Source of the DNA: CAYGZA01 sp964354135 | GTDB taxonomy: Bacteria > Planctomycetota > Planctomycetia > Pirellulales > Thermoguttaceae | Length of the DNA stretch: 16,283 nt | Direction of reading: 5' to 3' | NCBI GenBank assembly: GCA_964354135.1 | Contig: CAYGZA010000132.1 | Span: 1 to 16,283, forward strand | Shown here: in pieces, positions 8,225-15,715 of the stretch | How the letters are laid out: every line of letters starts with the position of its first letter | How positions within the stretch are numbered: position 1 is the first letter of the stretch | The notes under the pieces: generated by a model | What the model saw: only the letters and a program-made list of their open reading frames with translations | Told to the model about the DNA's origin: nothing | The model's database searches: none | Translations under genes and position numbers: made by a program

Positions 8225-9018
8225 TGATCGGATCCACGATGTCCGTGAGAGGGACGCTGGAGGCTACGCCTTACGGGTTCGAGTTCGGCTTCGGCCAAGT
8301 GCGGCTCGTCAGAGTCCAGGGCATCGGCACATCCGAGGGCGCCGTTGTGCTGCCCGCGGTCGCCGGGAATGGCGCAGGCTCGTTCGACATGGCGCAGGTC
8401 AAAGCGACAGAGTCTCCCGCCGCACAGCGACCGGCCGACGAGGTACCAGCCCTCTGAGCACACCGCTAGATGATCGGGGGTAATCGCAGCCACGGCTAGA
8501 GAGCGGGAGCCGGTTGGCCGACGATAGGTGATTCGGAGTCGGGATTGATGGCGGATCGCCTGAAGGATCTCAGACAAGACTGCGTCCTGACCGTCATAGG
8601 AAAACCCCACGGACGGTTCCACTGTCAACGACCTCAGGACGCGACCTACCTCATCTTGAAGTGCCAGAGGAGTCAGGGCCAGGAGCTTCCCCGATGCCTG
8701 CCTGATTAGGCCTCCAAAGGTTTGGTTTGCGACGAGAGGCGATGCACATGCACCCACTAACAGCGCAATGAACTCGTCATCGCGCAAGGGGGCCAGCCGT
8801 GCGCGGAAGAAGGCTTTCACCACGTAACCGCCACTCCCGCGGTCAAACCGCAAAGGGATGCCTGCGTCTTTGAGCAATTGGATATCCCGATACACGGTGC
8901 GTCGGGAGACCTCGAAATCTCGCGCAAGCTGACCCGTTCTGTGCCCGACTCGGGACTGCAAGAGATTGAGCAACCGGATACACCGAGAGAACCGAGCGGT
9001 AGGCGTTTTGTTCTGCAT
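8221..9018 (-). CDS. WYL-domain HTH transcriptional regulator (YafY-like), C-terminus altered
   Basis: The 265-residue product starts at ATG 9018. A GTG at 9117 would add 33 basic, unconserved-looking residues, so the internal ATG is preferred. Residues 7-62 form a DeoR-type winged helix-turn-helix (LARDFEVSRRTVYRDIQLLK, then a GGY wing). Residues about 145-213 are a WYL domain with the literal WYL at 191-193 and the usual FDLRHVER end. Such regulators commonly bind DNA through the HTH and sense a nucleic-acid or small-molecule ligand through WYL. The family usually carries a further C-terminal (WCX) region of roughly 80 residues. Here about 50 residues follow that do not resemble it and end at a stop in the transposon target duplication. 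The gene may be truncated. It points toward the ceramidase-like gene on the same strand. Confidence 0.75.
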   Translation of the reverse strand: MQNKTPTARFSRCIRLLNLLQSRVGHRTGQLARDFEVSRRTVYRDIQLLKDAGIPLRFDRGSGGYVVKAFFRARLAPLRDDEFIALLVGACASPLVANQTFGGLIRQASGKLLALTPLALQDEVGRVLRSLTVEPSVGFSYDGQDAVLSEILQAIRHQSRLRITYRRPTGSRSLAVAAITPDHLAVCSEGWYLVGRSLCGGRLCRFDLRHVERACAIPGDRGQHNGALGCADALDSDEPHLAEAELEPVRRSLQRPSHGHRGSDH

Positions 9019-9375
9019 CGAGATCCGTTGTGACCAGCGTTGAGGGCGAAATCGCCAGTCGCCACGCCTCGTGGATGGCGCCCCCGTGCCCTGGCCGGCC
9101 CTCATTCGGGTCGCCACCGTGAACGAGTCAGACGACTATGCGTACCGCCGCATTCCCGACAAGTTGCCTGGGCCGCGCCATCTGGGAGTCTCGGCCGCTC
9201 GGGTACGACACAGATACTCAGGGCCGTGGCGATGCCCACCAGGCCCCCCATGAGAGTGGAATCCTGTGGCGGACGGTACCCCCTACTGCTATAATTGCGG
9301 TTTTGTGGAGAAAGCGGGCGAGGGTTTCGGCATTTACCCTTGTTCCCGGGGCAATAACGGTCAAACCAATCCGAG
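9019..9375. other. Divergent intergenic region between regulator and sigma factor
   Basis: No gene was recognised in these 357 bases. The only clear signal is the extended -10 promoter at 9287-9295. Small frames running through it have no family resemblance. Confidence 0.6.
9287..9295 (+). promoter_or_regulatory. Extended -10 promoter for the sigma-kinase operon
   Basis: TGCTATAAT contains a perfect TATAAT (9290-9295) preceded by the TGn extension. No good -35 box lies 16-18 nt upstream, which is normal for extended -10 promoters. The start would be near 9302 with a leader of about 74 nt before the sigma gene ATG. This suggests a housekeeping-type promoter rather than an autoregulated ECF promoter. 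Confidence 0.6.
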
Positions 9376-9951
9376 ATGGCAGAGACCCACGAGCACTTCC
9401 GCGAACTTTTGCGCTGCGTGCGCCAGGGCCATGAGGATGCGGCTTGGCAACTCGTCCACCAGTACGGCGATGCGATACGTCGGGCGGTTCGGCGGGTGCT
9501 GAACGAGAGGCTGCGATCGCAGTTTGACTCGTTGGATTTCGTTCAGCTCGTATGGAAGTCGTTCTTCCGAGTGCGCGACGCCGCTGAGCGGTTTCAAAGC
9601 CCCGGCGAACTAGCTGCATATCTACTGGCGATGGCCCGTAACAAGGTCGGAATGGAAGTTCGACGACGGCTGCTCACGGAGAAATACAACGTGAATCGAG
9701 AAAGGCCGTTGAATGCCCCACAAGGTGTAGGTGCGCAGGGCTTACCGGATCCCGGGCCTGGCCCGATGGACGTGGCGATTGCCCGCGAGCGCTGGGAACG
9801 GCTGGTGCAGCACCAGCCGCCTCACTACCGACAGATCATTCAGTTGAGACTGCAAGGGTATACCTGCCGGGAAATCGGCGGCTCCCTCCATCTGGCCGAA
9901 TGTACGGTGCGTCGTTTTCTCAAGAGACTCCTGCATGAGACGACCGTATGA
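9376..9951 (+). CDS. ECF sigma factor of the planctomycete kinase-linked type
   Basis: The 191-residue product is a two-domain sigma70-family factor. Region 2 spans about 26-97, with the core-binding stretch FDSLDFVQLVWKSFF (50-64) and AYLLAMARNKV (81-91). Region 4 spans about 135-186, with a helix-turn-helix YTCREIGGSLHLAECTVRR (162-180) for the -35 element. There is no region 3 and no obvious extra domain. The linker KYNVNRERPLN and the VAIARERW start of region 4 are typical of planctomycete ECF factors encoded beside Ser/Thr kinases. Its TGA (9949-9951) overlaps the kinase ATG (9948-9950), so the two are translationally coupled. No anti-sigma gene is adjacent, so control by kinase phosphorylation is the likely mode (inference). 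Confidence 0.9.
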   Translation: MAETHEHFRELLRCVRQGHEDAAWQLVHQYGDAIRRAVRRVLNERLRSQFDSLDFVQLVWKSFFRVRDAAERFQSPGELAAYLLAMARNKVGMEVRRRLLTEKYNVNRERPLNAPQGVGAQGLPDPGPGPMDVAIARERWERLVQHQPPHYRQIIQLRLQGYTCREIGGSLHLAECTVRRFLKRLLHETTV

Positions 9952-12131
9952 CGGGAAAGGAATCGACGTTCTCTTTCGGTTCCACGGCTCCTCTCGGCGA
10001 CGACGATGGGCTCCAGCGAGCCAATCTGACGGCCGCTGAGATCAAGAAAGCATGGCGTTGCGGGGACGACGCCGACGCAGCGGCTGCTTTGAAGGACCAT
10101 CCGGAACTTCGGCACTACCGATCCGTGGCACTCGACTTGGCGCACTGCGAGTACCGCGTGCGCCAGGAGGCCGGCGAAAGTATCCCCGCTGAAGAGTTCT
10201 GCCGGCGGTTCCCCGCGCTCCAGCAGTCGCTGTACCTTCTGATCAGGGTGCACAGCTTGATGGAGCACGATCCCGACTTGCGAGTCTTACGGGACTTGGC
10301 TCCCTGGCCCCAACCGGGCGCGACCTTTCTTGGGTACAGACTGCTGTCGGAGCTGGGACGCGGGACGTTCAGTCGCGTTTTCCTGGCCTGTGAGCCAACT
10401 TTGGGCAACCGGCAAGTGGCGCTGAAAGTGGCCCTTGGAGGCAGTGAAGAAGCCGACATCTTGGGCAAACTGGCCCACCCGAACATCGTACCGGTGTATT
10501 CGGTCCACTGGGACGAGGCAACGGGCTTGGCGGCCTTGTGCATGCCTTATCTTGGCCGCGCGACGTTGAGTGGCGTGCTGGAGCGTGTGTTTTCTGCGCC
10601 CCGAATGCCCAGACGCGCCAGCGTCATCCTCGATGCCGTCCGATCCGCGAATGAGGGCACGGGTGTCTCTCCGTTGAACGAATCTGATCGCATTCTCCGT
10701 TCCGGGTCTTATCTGGACGGCGCACTTCACTTGGCTGCTCAGTTGGCCGACGCGTTGGCCTATGCCCATCGGTGTGGCGTTTTCCATCGGGATCTGAAGC
10801 CGTCCAACGTCCTGCTCTCGCCCGAAGGCCGGCCGCTCCTGCTTGACTTCAACCTTTCGGTGGATGGCCGGCTGCCGGCGTGTCGGGTTGCCGGAACGCT
10901 CCCGTATATGGCACCGGAAGTACTAGCGCTTGTGTCGCAGCGGGATGGCGGCGGCGATACGTGGTATTACGACCCGCGCTCCGACCTGTTTTCATTTGGG
11001 GTGATCGTCTATGAGTTGCTGGCAGGGGCTCTCCCGTTCGGAGAGATGGAACTCGCGGAATCCTTAGAGCAATCGTCCGTGCAATTGCGGGGCCGGCAAC
11101 GACAAGGAGCAAGGCCACTACGGGAGAAGAACTGTCAGGCGGACCATCGGGTTGCCCAGTTGATCCACCGGTGTCTGGCGTTTGTCCCCGACGAGCGCCC
11201 TCAATCCGCCGGGGAATTGGCCGATGGGTTGCGCAAGCAGCTTGTTCCGCACCGGCGAGCGCACCGATGGGTACGCGAGAATCGGCGTTGGGTTTCTGTT
11301 GCCGCGTCGGCGCTGGTCGCGCTGGTGCTTACCGGCATTGGCTTTGTCACCCTCCGGCCGCCCTACCACCTCCGCCAATTCCAACGGGCGATGGTGTTGT
11401 ACGAACAGGGTGATTTTGCGGCGGCAGTGGAGCGCTTCAGTGATGCCTTGCGCTTCGACCCAAACCACAGCGAAGCTTTGGTTGGGCGAGGCGGGGCTTT
11501 GCTGCGGCTGGGGGACTTCCGGATGGCCCTCGACGACTTCGCCGCGGCGCGACAGCTCGCGCCGAACGCAAGAATCGACGCCTGCCTAGGCTACTGCCTG
11601 GCTAGATTGAAGCAGCACGAAGGAGCGGTCTTCTACTACGAGCGGGCGAGAGGGAATGGGTACGAACCGGCCAGCCTTTTGAGCAATCTCGGTTTCAGTT
11701 ATCGGCAACTGAACCGCCTCGATAAAGCCGAGGAGTCCCTGGAAAGGGCCATCGCTTTGGACGGGCACCTTCTGGCCGCTCATCACAACCTGGTGATCGT
11801 GCACCTGAATCGGGCTGCAACCGGGTATCCCATTGCCGACGCCGCGCTCGACCACGCAAAGAGAGCCGCGGAACTTGGGCCGCCGTCGGCTGAGTCTTAC
11901 CGTCAAGTGGCCGCCCTATTCGCCTGTGCGGCGAGAGAGCGGCCAGAGCTGATACAGCCCGCCATCGAGTACCTGGAGAAGGCGGTGGCCCACGGTCTTG
12001 ACCCGGCCAGCGTCCAGGCTGATCCGAGTTTCTCGGTACTGCGCGGCCACGAACAGTTTCGGGCCCTGCTGACGAGGCCGCCAGGCCACGAGCCGTCAGC
12101 CCAATTGGATTACTTGGTCGATCCGCTTTAG
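9948..12131 (+). CDS. Membrane Ser/Thr protein kinase with C-terminal TPRs
   Basis: The 727-residue product has an N-terminal helical region (1-125) common in planctomycete kinases and a Hanks-type kinase domain (about 130-430). Visible motifs are the glycine loop LGRGTFSRVF (136-145), VALK with Lys160, the helix C acid near 167-168, FHRDLKPSNVLL (279-290), LLLDFNLS (297-304), and the APE site MAPEVL (321-326). The metal-binding DFG reads DFN; the Asp is kept, so activity is expected. A 40-residue insertion lies around 215-255. After an Arg-rich stretch a single membrane helix runs about 449-468, followed by TPR-type repeats (about 473-640). The kinase would be cytoplasmic and the TPR part outside the membrane. 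It is coupled by ATGA overlap to the sigma factor, its probable partner. Confidence 0.92.
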   Translation: MTGKESTFSFGSTAPLGDDDGLQRANLTAAEIKKAWRCGDDADAAAALKDHPELRHYRSVALDLAHCEYRVRQEAGESIPAEEFCRRFPALQQSLYLLIRVHSLMEHDPDLRVLRDLAPWPQPGATFLGYRLLSELGRGTFSRVFLACEPTLGNRQVALKVALGGSEEADILGKLAHPNIVPVYSVHWDEATGLAALCMPYLGRATLSGVLERVFSAPRMPRRASVILDAVRSANEGTGVSPLNESDRILRSGSYLDGALHLAAQLADALAYAHRCGVFHRDLKPSNVLLSPEGRPLLLDFNLSVDGRLPACRVAGTLPYMAPEVLALVSQRDGGGDTWYYDPRSDLFSFGVIVYELLAGALPFGEMELAESLEQSSVQLRGRQRQGARPLREKNCQADHRVAQLIHRCLAFVPDERPQSAGELADGLRKQLVPHRRAHRWVRENRRWVSVAASALVALVLTGIGFVTLRPPYHLRQFQRAMVLYEQGDFAAAVERFSDALRFDPNHSEALVGRGGALLRLGDFRMALDDFAAARQLAPNARIDACLGYCLARLKQHEGAVFYYERARGNGYEPASLLSNLGFSYRQLNRLDKAEESLERAIALDGHLLAAHHNLVIVHLNRAATGYPIADAALDHAKRAAELGPPSAESYRQVAALFACAARERPELIQPAIEYLEKAVAHGLDPASVQADPSFSVLRGHEQFRALLTRPPGHEPSAQLDYLVDPL

Positions 12132-12285
12132 GCGACGTTCCTCTGCCGCCTCTCGCGCCGCACGGAATACCAAGTAGGCCGGGGCGCGGCACTGCTGACA
12201 CCTTGCCGTCGTTCCCGCCAATGCCGCGTTTTCCTGATGAGCGCACGCGCGCCTTTGCCCGCGCATTTCAATTCTAGCAGTGGCA

Positions 12286-12320
12286 CCTCTCTTCGGGCCA
12301 AACCGGCCCGAACCAAGAGG
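12286..12320 (+). terminator. Two-tier hairpin after the kinase gene
   Basis: TTCGGGCC (12292-12299) pairs with GGCCCGAA (12305-12312) around the loop AAACC, and an outer CCTCT (12286-12290) pairs with AGAGG (12316-12320). The sequence after it (CTTTCCT) is only weakly T-rich. It may end the sigma-kinase transcript or shape the leader of the next gene, whose ATG lies about 50 nt downstream. The rest of 12132-12371 shows nothing clear. Confidence 0.4.
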
Positions 12321-12371
12321 CTTTCCTGGCGTAACGTCCCCCTGGCGGTGTCACTCTAGCGAGGTGTCTCT

Positions 12372-13370
12372 ATGTTTGCCAATCGACTGCAAGGGCGCAC
12401 GCGCGCAAGCCGGCCGTCGCGCTTTCTCGGCCACGAAGTCTTGGAGAGCCGGTTCACACCGTCTGGGGCGGCCGGGCTCGCCGATCTTGCTGAACTCGCG
12501 ACGGACGTGATCGCATATCCTGAAGTCGGCGTGCCATCCTTGGCAACCGAACGGGGCGTGGAAACGACATGCGCCCAGACGGATTTGGGCACAACTAACC
12601 CGGCTGGCGCCATCCTATGCGATCTACCAGCGTCGGACGGTGCTTCGGCAGATCCGAGGAACGTGACCAAGGCTGAGCCTGCGATCGGTCTAGGCCGCGA
12701 CGACATGCCCGCGAAGCTGGACGGCGGCGGTCTGTTGGGCTTCGTGGCGCCGGATGTCATTGCCATGGACGGATATGGCGGTGGGGGAAACACCCCGCCC
12801 ACAACGTCTGGCATTCCGGACGTCTATGTCGACGAGGATGCTGCCGATGTGGTTGTCTCGCTCTACGACGCCTTCGACGATGCCGAGGACAGCGACGGGG
12901 ACCTGACGTACGAGGAAGTGGGCAATACCAACCCGTACTTGTTTAGCGGGGTTTACGTTGACGGCCAAGGGGGCCTGGTCTTGGACTTCGCCGCCGACGC
13001 CTTTGGTGAGTCGGTGCTGACGATTCGGGCCAGCGACCCATACGGCATGTACGTGGAGACCAGCTTCACGGTCCACGTCGCCCCGGTGAACGATCCTCCG
13101 GTCATCGTGTACTTCGCTGCGGTCCACGTTTTTGGCGATCTGTGGACCTTCTACGGCGGGGTCTTCGATGTGGATGACCCCGGGGAAGTCATGATCGTAC
13201 ATTTTGGCGGCGTATTGGAGGGCTACAACCTCACGGCCAGCGTCGAGGCCGGCAGTACGTTCGCGCTCACTGCCGAGTTGCTCGGGTTACAGAGCGGCAC
13301 AACAACCGCTCAGACCCAGGACGACGGCGGCCTCTATTCCAACGTAGCCTGGTACGTAATCACCGTCTGA
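12372..13370 (+). CDS. Small exported Tandem-95/cadherin-like surface protein with LESR signal
   Basis: The 332-residue product begins with a basic lead and VLESRFTPS at 23-31. This matches the planctomycete LEPR-XLL/LExR N-terminal signal found on large secreted proteins, here without a classical signal peptide. Residues about 35-130 are low in recognisable features. Residues 139-246, from NTPPTTSG through DEDAADVVVSLYDAFDD to APVNDPPVI, form one Tandem-95/cadherin-like repeat with acidic, Ca-binding-style turns. Residues 247-332 form a further beta domain ending NVAWYVITV. GAGGTG lies 5 nt before the ATG (ribosome binding site). It is far shorter than most proteins of this type, with one repeat unit and no visible dockerin or anchor, so it could be a structural subunit, a ligand or a remnant of a larger gene. 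It follows the kinase gene by 240 bp. Confidence 0.8.
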   Translation: MFANRLQGRTRASRPSRFLGHEVLESRFTPSGAAGLADLAELATDVIAYPEVGVPSLATERGVETTCAQTDLGTTNPAGAILCDLPASDGASADPRNVTKAEPAIGLGRDDMPAKLDGGGLLGFVAPDVIAMDGYGGGGNTPPTTSGIPDVYVDEDAADVVVSLYDAFDDAEDSDGDLTYEEVGNTNPYLFSGVYVDGQGGLVLDFAADAFGESVLTIRASDPYGMYVETSFTVHVAPVNDPPVIVYFAAVHVFGDLWTFYGGVFDVDDPGEVMIVHFGGVLEGYNLTASVEAGSTFALTAELLGLQSGTTTAQTQDDGGLYSNVAWYVITV

Positions 13371-13457
13371 GACGACCACCTCCGATGCACCTTCGACAGG
13401 GATCGAGTCCGACTGAGGCGAGCATGACCATGCACGGGCAATGTGGCGAGTAGCATC

Positions 13458-14645
13458 ATGGCAACGGTCCTACTATCGTGGGAACTGGGCAGCGGCTTAG
13501 GTCATTTGATGAGACTGCTTCCTTTGGCCCGGGGGCTGTGCCAACGCGGACACCGCGTGGTGGCTGCCCTCCGCGACCTGTCGCGGGCCGGCAACGTGTT
13601 TGGAGGCTTGAATGTCGTCTGTCTTCAGGCCCCCATCAAGACGCACGTGGGTGCCGGCCGGTTCGATCCACCGCGCACCTTTGCCCACATTCTCTGGAAC
13701 AGCGGCTTCGGTGAGTTCGATGAGCTTCTTACAATGACAGCCGCTTGGCGAAGTCTTTATGGGTACGTTCGCCCCCACTTGATCGTCTTTGACCATGCGC
13801 CGACAGCATTACTGGCGGCCCGTGGTTTCCCGGCCAGAAAAGCTCTCGTAGGTAATGGTTTCTTCTGCCCGCCCGACGTTTGTCCGCTGCCTGATCTTCG
13901 GCCTTGGCTTCCGGACGATTCCGTGCGCTTGCGCGAAAACGAGAGGCAGGTGCTGGACAACGCCAACCGAGTCCTGGCTGCCCAGGGGCAGCCATGCCTT
14001 GCGCGGCTTTCCCAGCTTTATCGCGAAGTTGACGAGAGCTACCTGGCCACTTTCCAAGAACTCGATACCTACCCGGAGCGATCTGCCGCACACTACTGGG
14101 GCGCGTGGCCCAACCTGGACGGCAAACCGCCCGTGTGGCCTGACGGTCGGGGCAAGCGGGTCTTCGCCTATCTGAGGCCGTTTGCTGCACTGCCGAGGCT
14201 GCTTTCCCAGCTCAATGCCTCGCGGTGTCCAACTCTCATGTACGGCGACGGTCTTGATCGCAGCGTGCCGGCGCGCTTCCGGTCCGCGACACTTCGTCTT
14301 GAAAACGAGCGCCTTGCTCTCGCAGAGGTGGGCAAGCAGTGTGACCTTGCCATCTTGAACGGCACCCACGGGACCACGATCTCGATGTTGCTGGCTGGTA
14401 AGCCGATTCTCCAGTTACCCATCTGCTTGGAGCATGCGCACAACAGTCTGCGGACATCTCACCTCGGTGCGGCGCTGTGCGCCAATCTCACAAAGCCCCG
14501 GCAGATTGAAGAGGCGCTGGACATCCTTCTCCGATCTACGGAACACGAAGAAGCGGCCCGGCGCTTCGCCGCGCGCTACGCACACTTCTGGCCTGAGGAA
14601 CAGATCAACGGGATGGCTTGCTCCATTGCCCGGTTGTTGAACTGA
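13458..14645 (+). CDS. GT-B glycosyltransferase (MGT/UGT-like)
   Basis: The 395-residue product is of the GT1/YjiC-like type, which moves a sugar from a nucleotide-sugar to an acceptor. The N-terminal half starts SWELGSGLGHLMRLLPLA with the acceptor-side GSGLGH loop (11-16). The C-terminal half has the donor-site pattern NGTHGTTISMLLAGKPILQLP followed by EHAHNS, which aligns with the usual HGG-GT and DQ-xN signature, with the second Gly of HGG changed. There is no signal peptide and no membrane helix, so it is cytoplasmic. The ATG at 13458 was preferred to a GTG at 13443 because family members begin directly at the first beta strand. It follows the small surface protein gene by 87 bp on the same strand and could modify that protein or make an envelope glycolipid (inference). 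Acceptor unknown. Confidence 0.8.
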   Translation: MATVLLSWELGSGLGHLMRLLPLARGLCQRGHRVVAALRDLSRAGNVFGGLNVVCLQAPIKTHVGAGRFDPPRTFAHILWNSGFGEFDELLTMTAAWRSLYGYVRPHLIVFDHAPTALLAARGFPARKALVGNGFFCPPDVCPLPDLRPWLPDDSVRLRENERQVLDNANRVLAAQGQPCLARLSQLYREVDESYLATFQELDTYPERSAAHYWGAWPNLDGKPPVWPDGRGKRVFAYLRPFAALPRLLSQLNASRCPTLMYGDGLDRSVPARFRSATLRLENERLALAEVGKQCDLAILNGTHGTTISMLLAGKPILQLPICLEHAHNSLRTSHLGAALCANLTKPRQIEEALDILLRSTEHEEAARRFAARYAHFWPEEQINGMACSIARLLN

Positions 14646-14695
14646 CGGTTCTTCCGCGCAAGAGGGGAGCGGCTCTTGGGGGCAGATTGCGCGGC

Positions 14696-14782
14696 ATGCC
14701 TCGAATCGCGCGTAATGCGCCCGCCGGTCTGGTCGATCACGTGCTCCATCGCGCGGTGGCGCGGCGGCCGTTGTTCGAGAAG
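14696..14782 (+). pseudogene. 5' fragment of a REP-associated tyrosine (Y1) transposase gene
   Basis: From ATG 14696, 29 residues read MPRIARNAPAGLVDHVLHRA and then VARRPLFEK. This is the characteristic start of the IS200/IS605-related RAYT family (normally MPR-AR-APGG--YHVLNR). Resemblance stops abruptly after LFEK; the continuing frame is unrelated and ends within about 65 bases. The HUH motif and catalytic Tyr would lie downstream and are absent, so this is an inactive remnant. Confidence 0.7.
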
Positions 14783-14922
14783 GCGAGCACACAAAGAGCT
14801 GCGGCCGCGTTTCGACTTCCCAACCGGTGGAGCGTCCGCTCGCCCTGATGCCGCAAGAGGCTGATTGCTGACTGCTGATAGCCGACGGCTTCGCCTCAGT
14901 GCAGCACCGGGCACGAGTCGAA

Positions 14923-14956
14923 CCACGCGCGGCCTGGGCCGATTCTAGCCGCGTGG
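14923..14956. repeat. Nested palindromic hairpin, REP-like
   Basis: The outer stem CCACGCG (14923-14929) pairs with CGCGTGG (14950-14956); inside, CGGCC (14930-14934) pairs with GGCCG (14937-14941). It lies about 140 bp downstream of the transposase fragment. RAYT enzymes act on REP palindromes, so a link is possible, but no second copy is present in the window to confirm it. Confidence 0.35.
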
Positions 14957-15207
14957 AAGCGCGATGTCCACCAGCGGTCGCGCCGGGCAAGCGCGGCCGC
15001 TCAATGGGCTGCTTGTGGCACAGCCGCCTTCGGCGGAGCATTCATCCGTGGCGGGTCAAACCCGGCAGTCATGTGAGTCGGCACACCCCAGGCGCTGGGC
15101 AGAACGCGGTTTGTGGCGACGAGCTGCGAGGATCGTTGTCATTGGCTGACGAGACGTCCCGAGAACGAATTCGTCGGTCTACACCAGCCGTGCAAAGGGA
15201 TGGACAA

Positions 15208-15309
15208 GCCCTCGTGAAACAAGTCGAGGTGGAACCGGACCAGATCCGAGTCATATACAAGGTCACCCCTACCCCTGTTGACGGATTCTCCGGCCGAGGC
15301 GAGGTGTAA
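15208..15309 (+). pseudogene. Possible 3' end of a serine recombinase gene
   Basis: The frame ending at TAA 15307-15309 reads LVKQVEVEPDQIRVIYKV near its end. It resembles the strand-rich C-terminal tail of large serine recombinases in planctomycetes. Upstream, the frame loses any resemblance and no catalytic resolvase domain is present. It would be a remnant of a larger gene. The match is short and from memory of the family pattern. Confidence 0.3.
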
Positions 15310-15320
15310 GATTGTCCGAT

Positions 15321-15360
15321 GCAGATTGATGCAAGGAGCGGCAGATTGATGCAAGGAGCG
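15321..15360. repeat. Exact 20-bp tandem duplication
   Basis: GCAGATTGATGCAAGGAGCG occurs twice back to back, just after the recombinase-like fragment. Two exact copies suggest a recent slippage or a junction left by a rearrangement. Confidence 0.85.
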
Positions 15361-15715
15361 GCGAGCAGTATAGCACCCTGGCGCGCACCACGGGCCGAAA
15401 AGAGAGCACCGGGGGAAGCACCGTTTGATGCTCCCACCCGAGTCGGAAGTCCTTGGAACCGTCACGCAGTCGCCACCAGGCTGGCGTGGACAAAGGTCTC
15501 CCGGGAAACTGTGGCAGTGCCAACCCAAGGATGGCGGGATGCGATTCTGAGAAACGGTCGCCTGACGGGCACGGGGAGGCTCCAAGAGGGTCTTGCGGGG
15601 CGGTCTCTTGAAGCGGACCATAGGTCACGGGCGGCTCATGAGTCAGGGCCAAGAAGAAAGTTGGCGAAATCCGCTGGACCAGGGCGCTGACGGCGGACGA
15701 CGCCGCGCAGGCGCA

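Larger units (their letters stand above)
14646..15715. other. Decayed intergenic zone with gene fragments and repeats
   Basis: About 1.07 kb without an intact gene. It holds a 5' fragment of a Y1 transposase, a nested hairpin, short TGCTGAY iterations (14860-14879), a small CCGCC-TTC-GGCGG hairpin in a GCACAGCCGCC context near 15020, a possible 3' fragment of a recombinase gene, and a 20-bp tandem duplication. Frames across 15370-15640 on either strand resemble no family known to me. Confidence 0.6.

Noticed and set aside
8185..8457. Plus-strand frame of 90 codons opposite the end of the WYL gene
   Set aside because: It starts inside the right end of the MITE and ends without any family resemblance, opposite a recognisable WYL domain.
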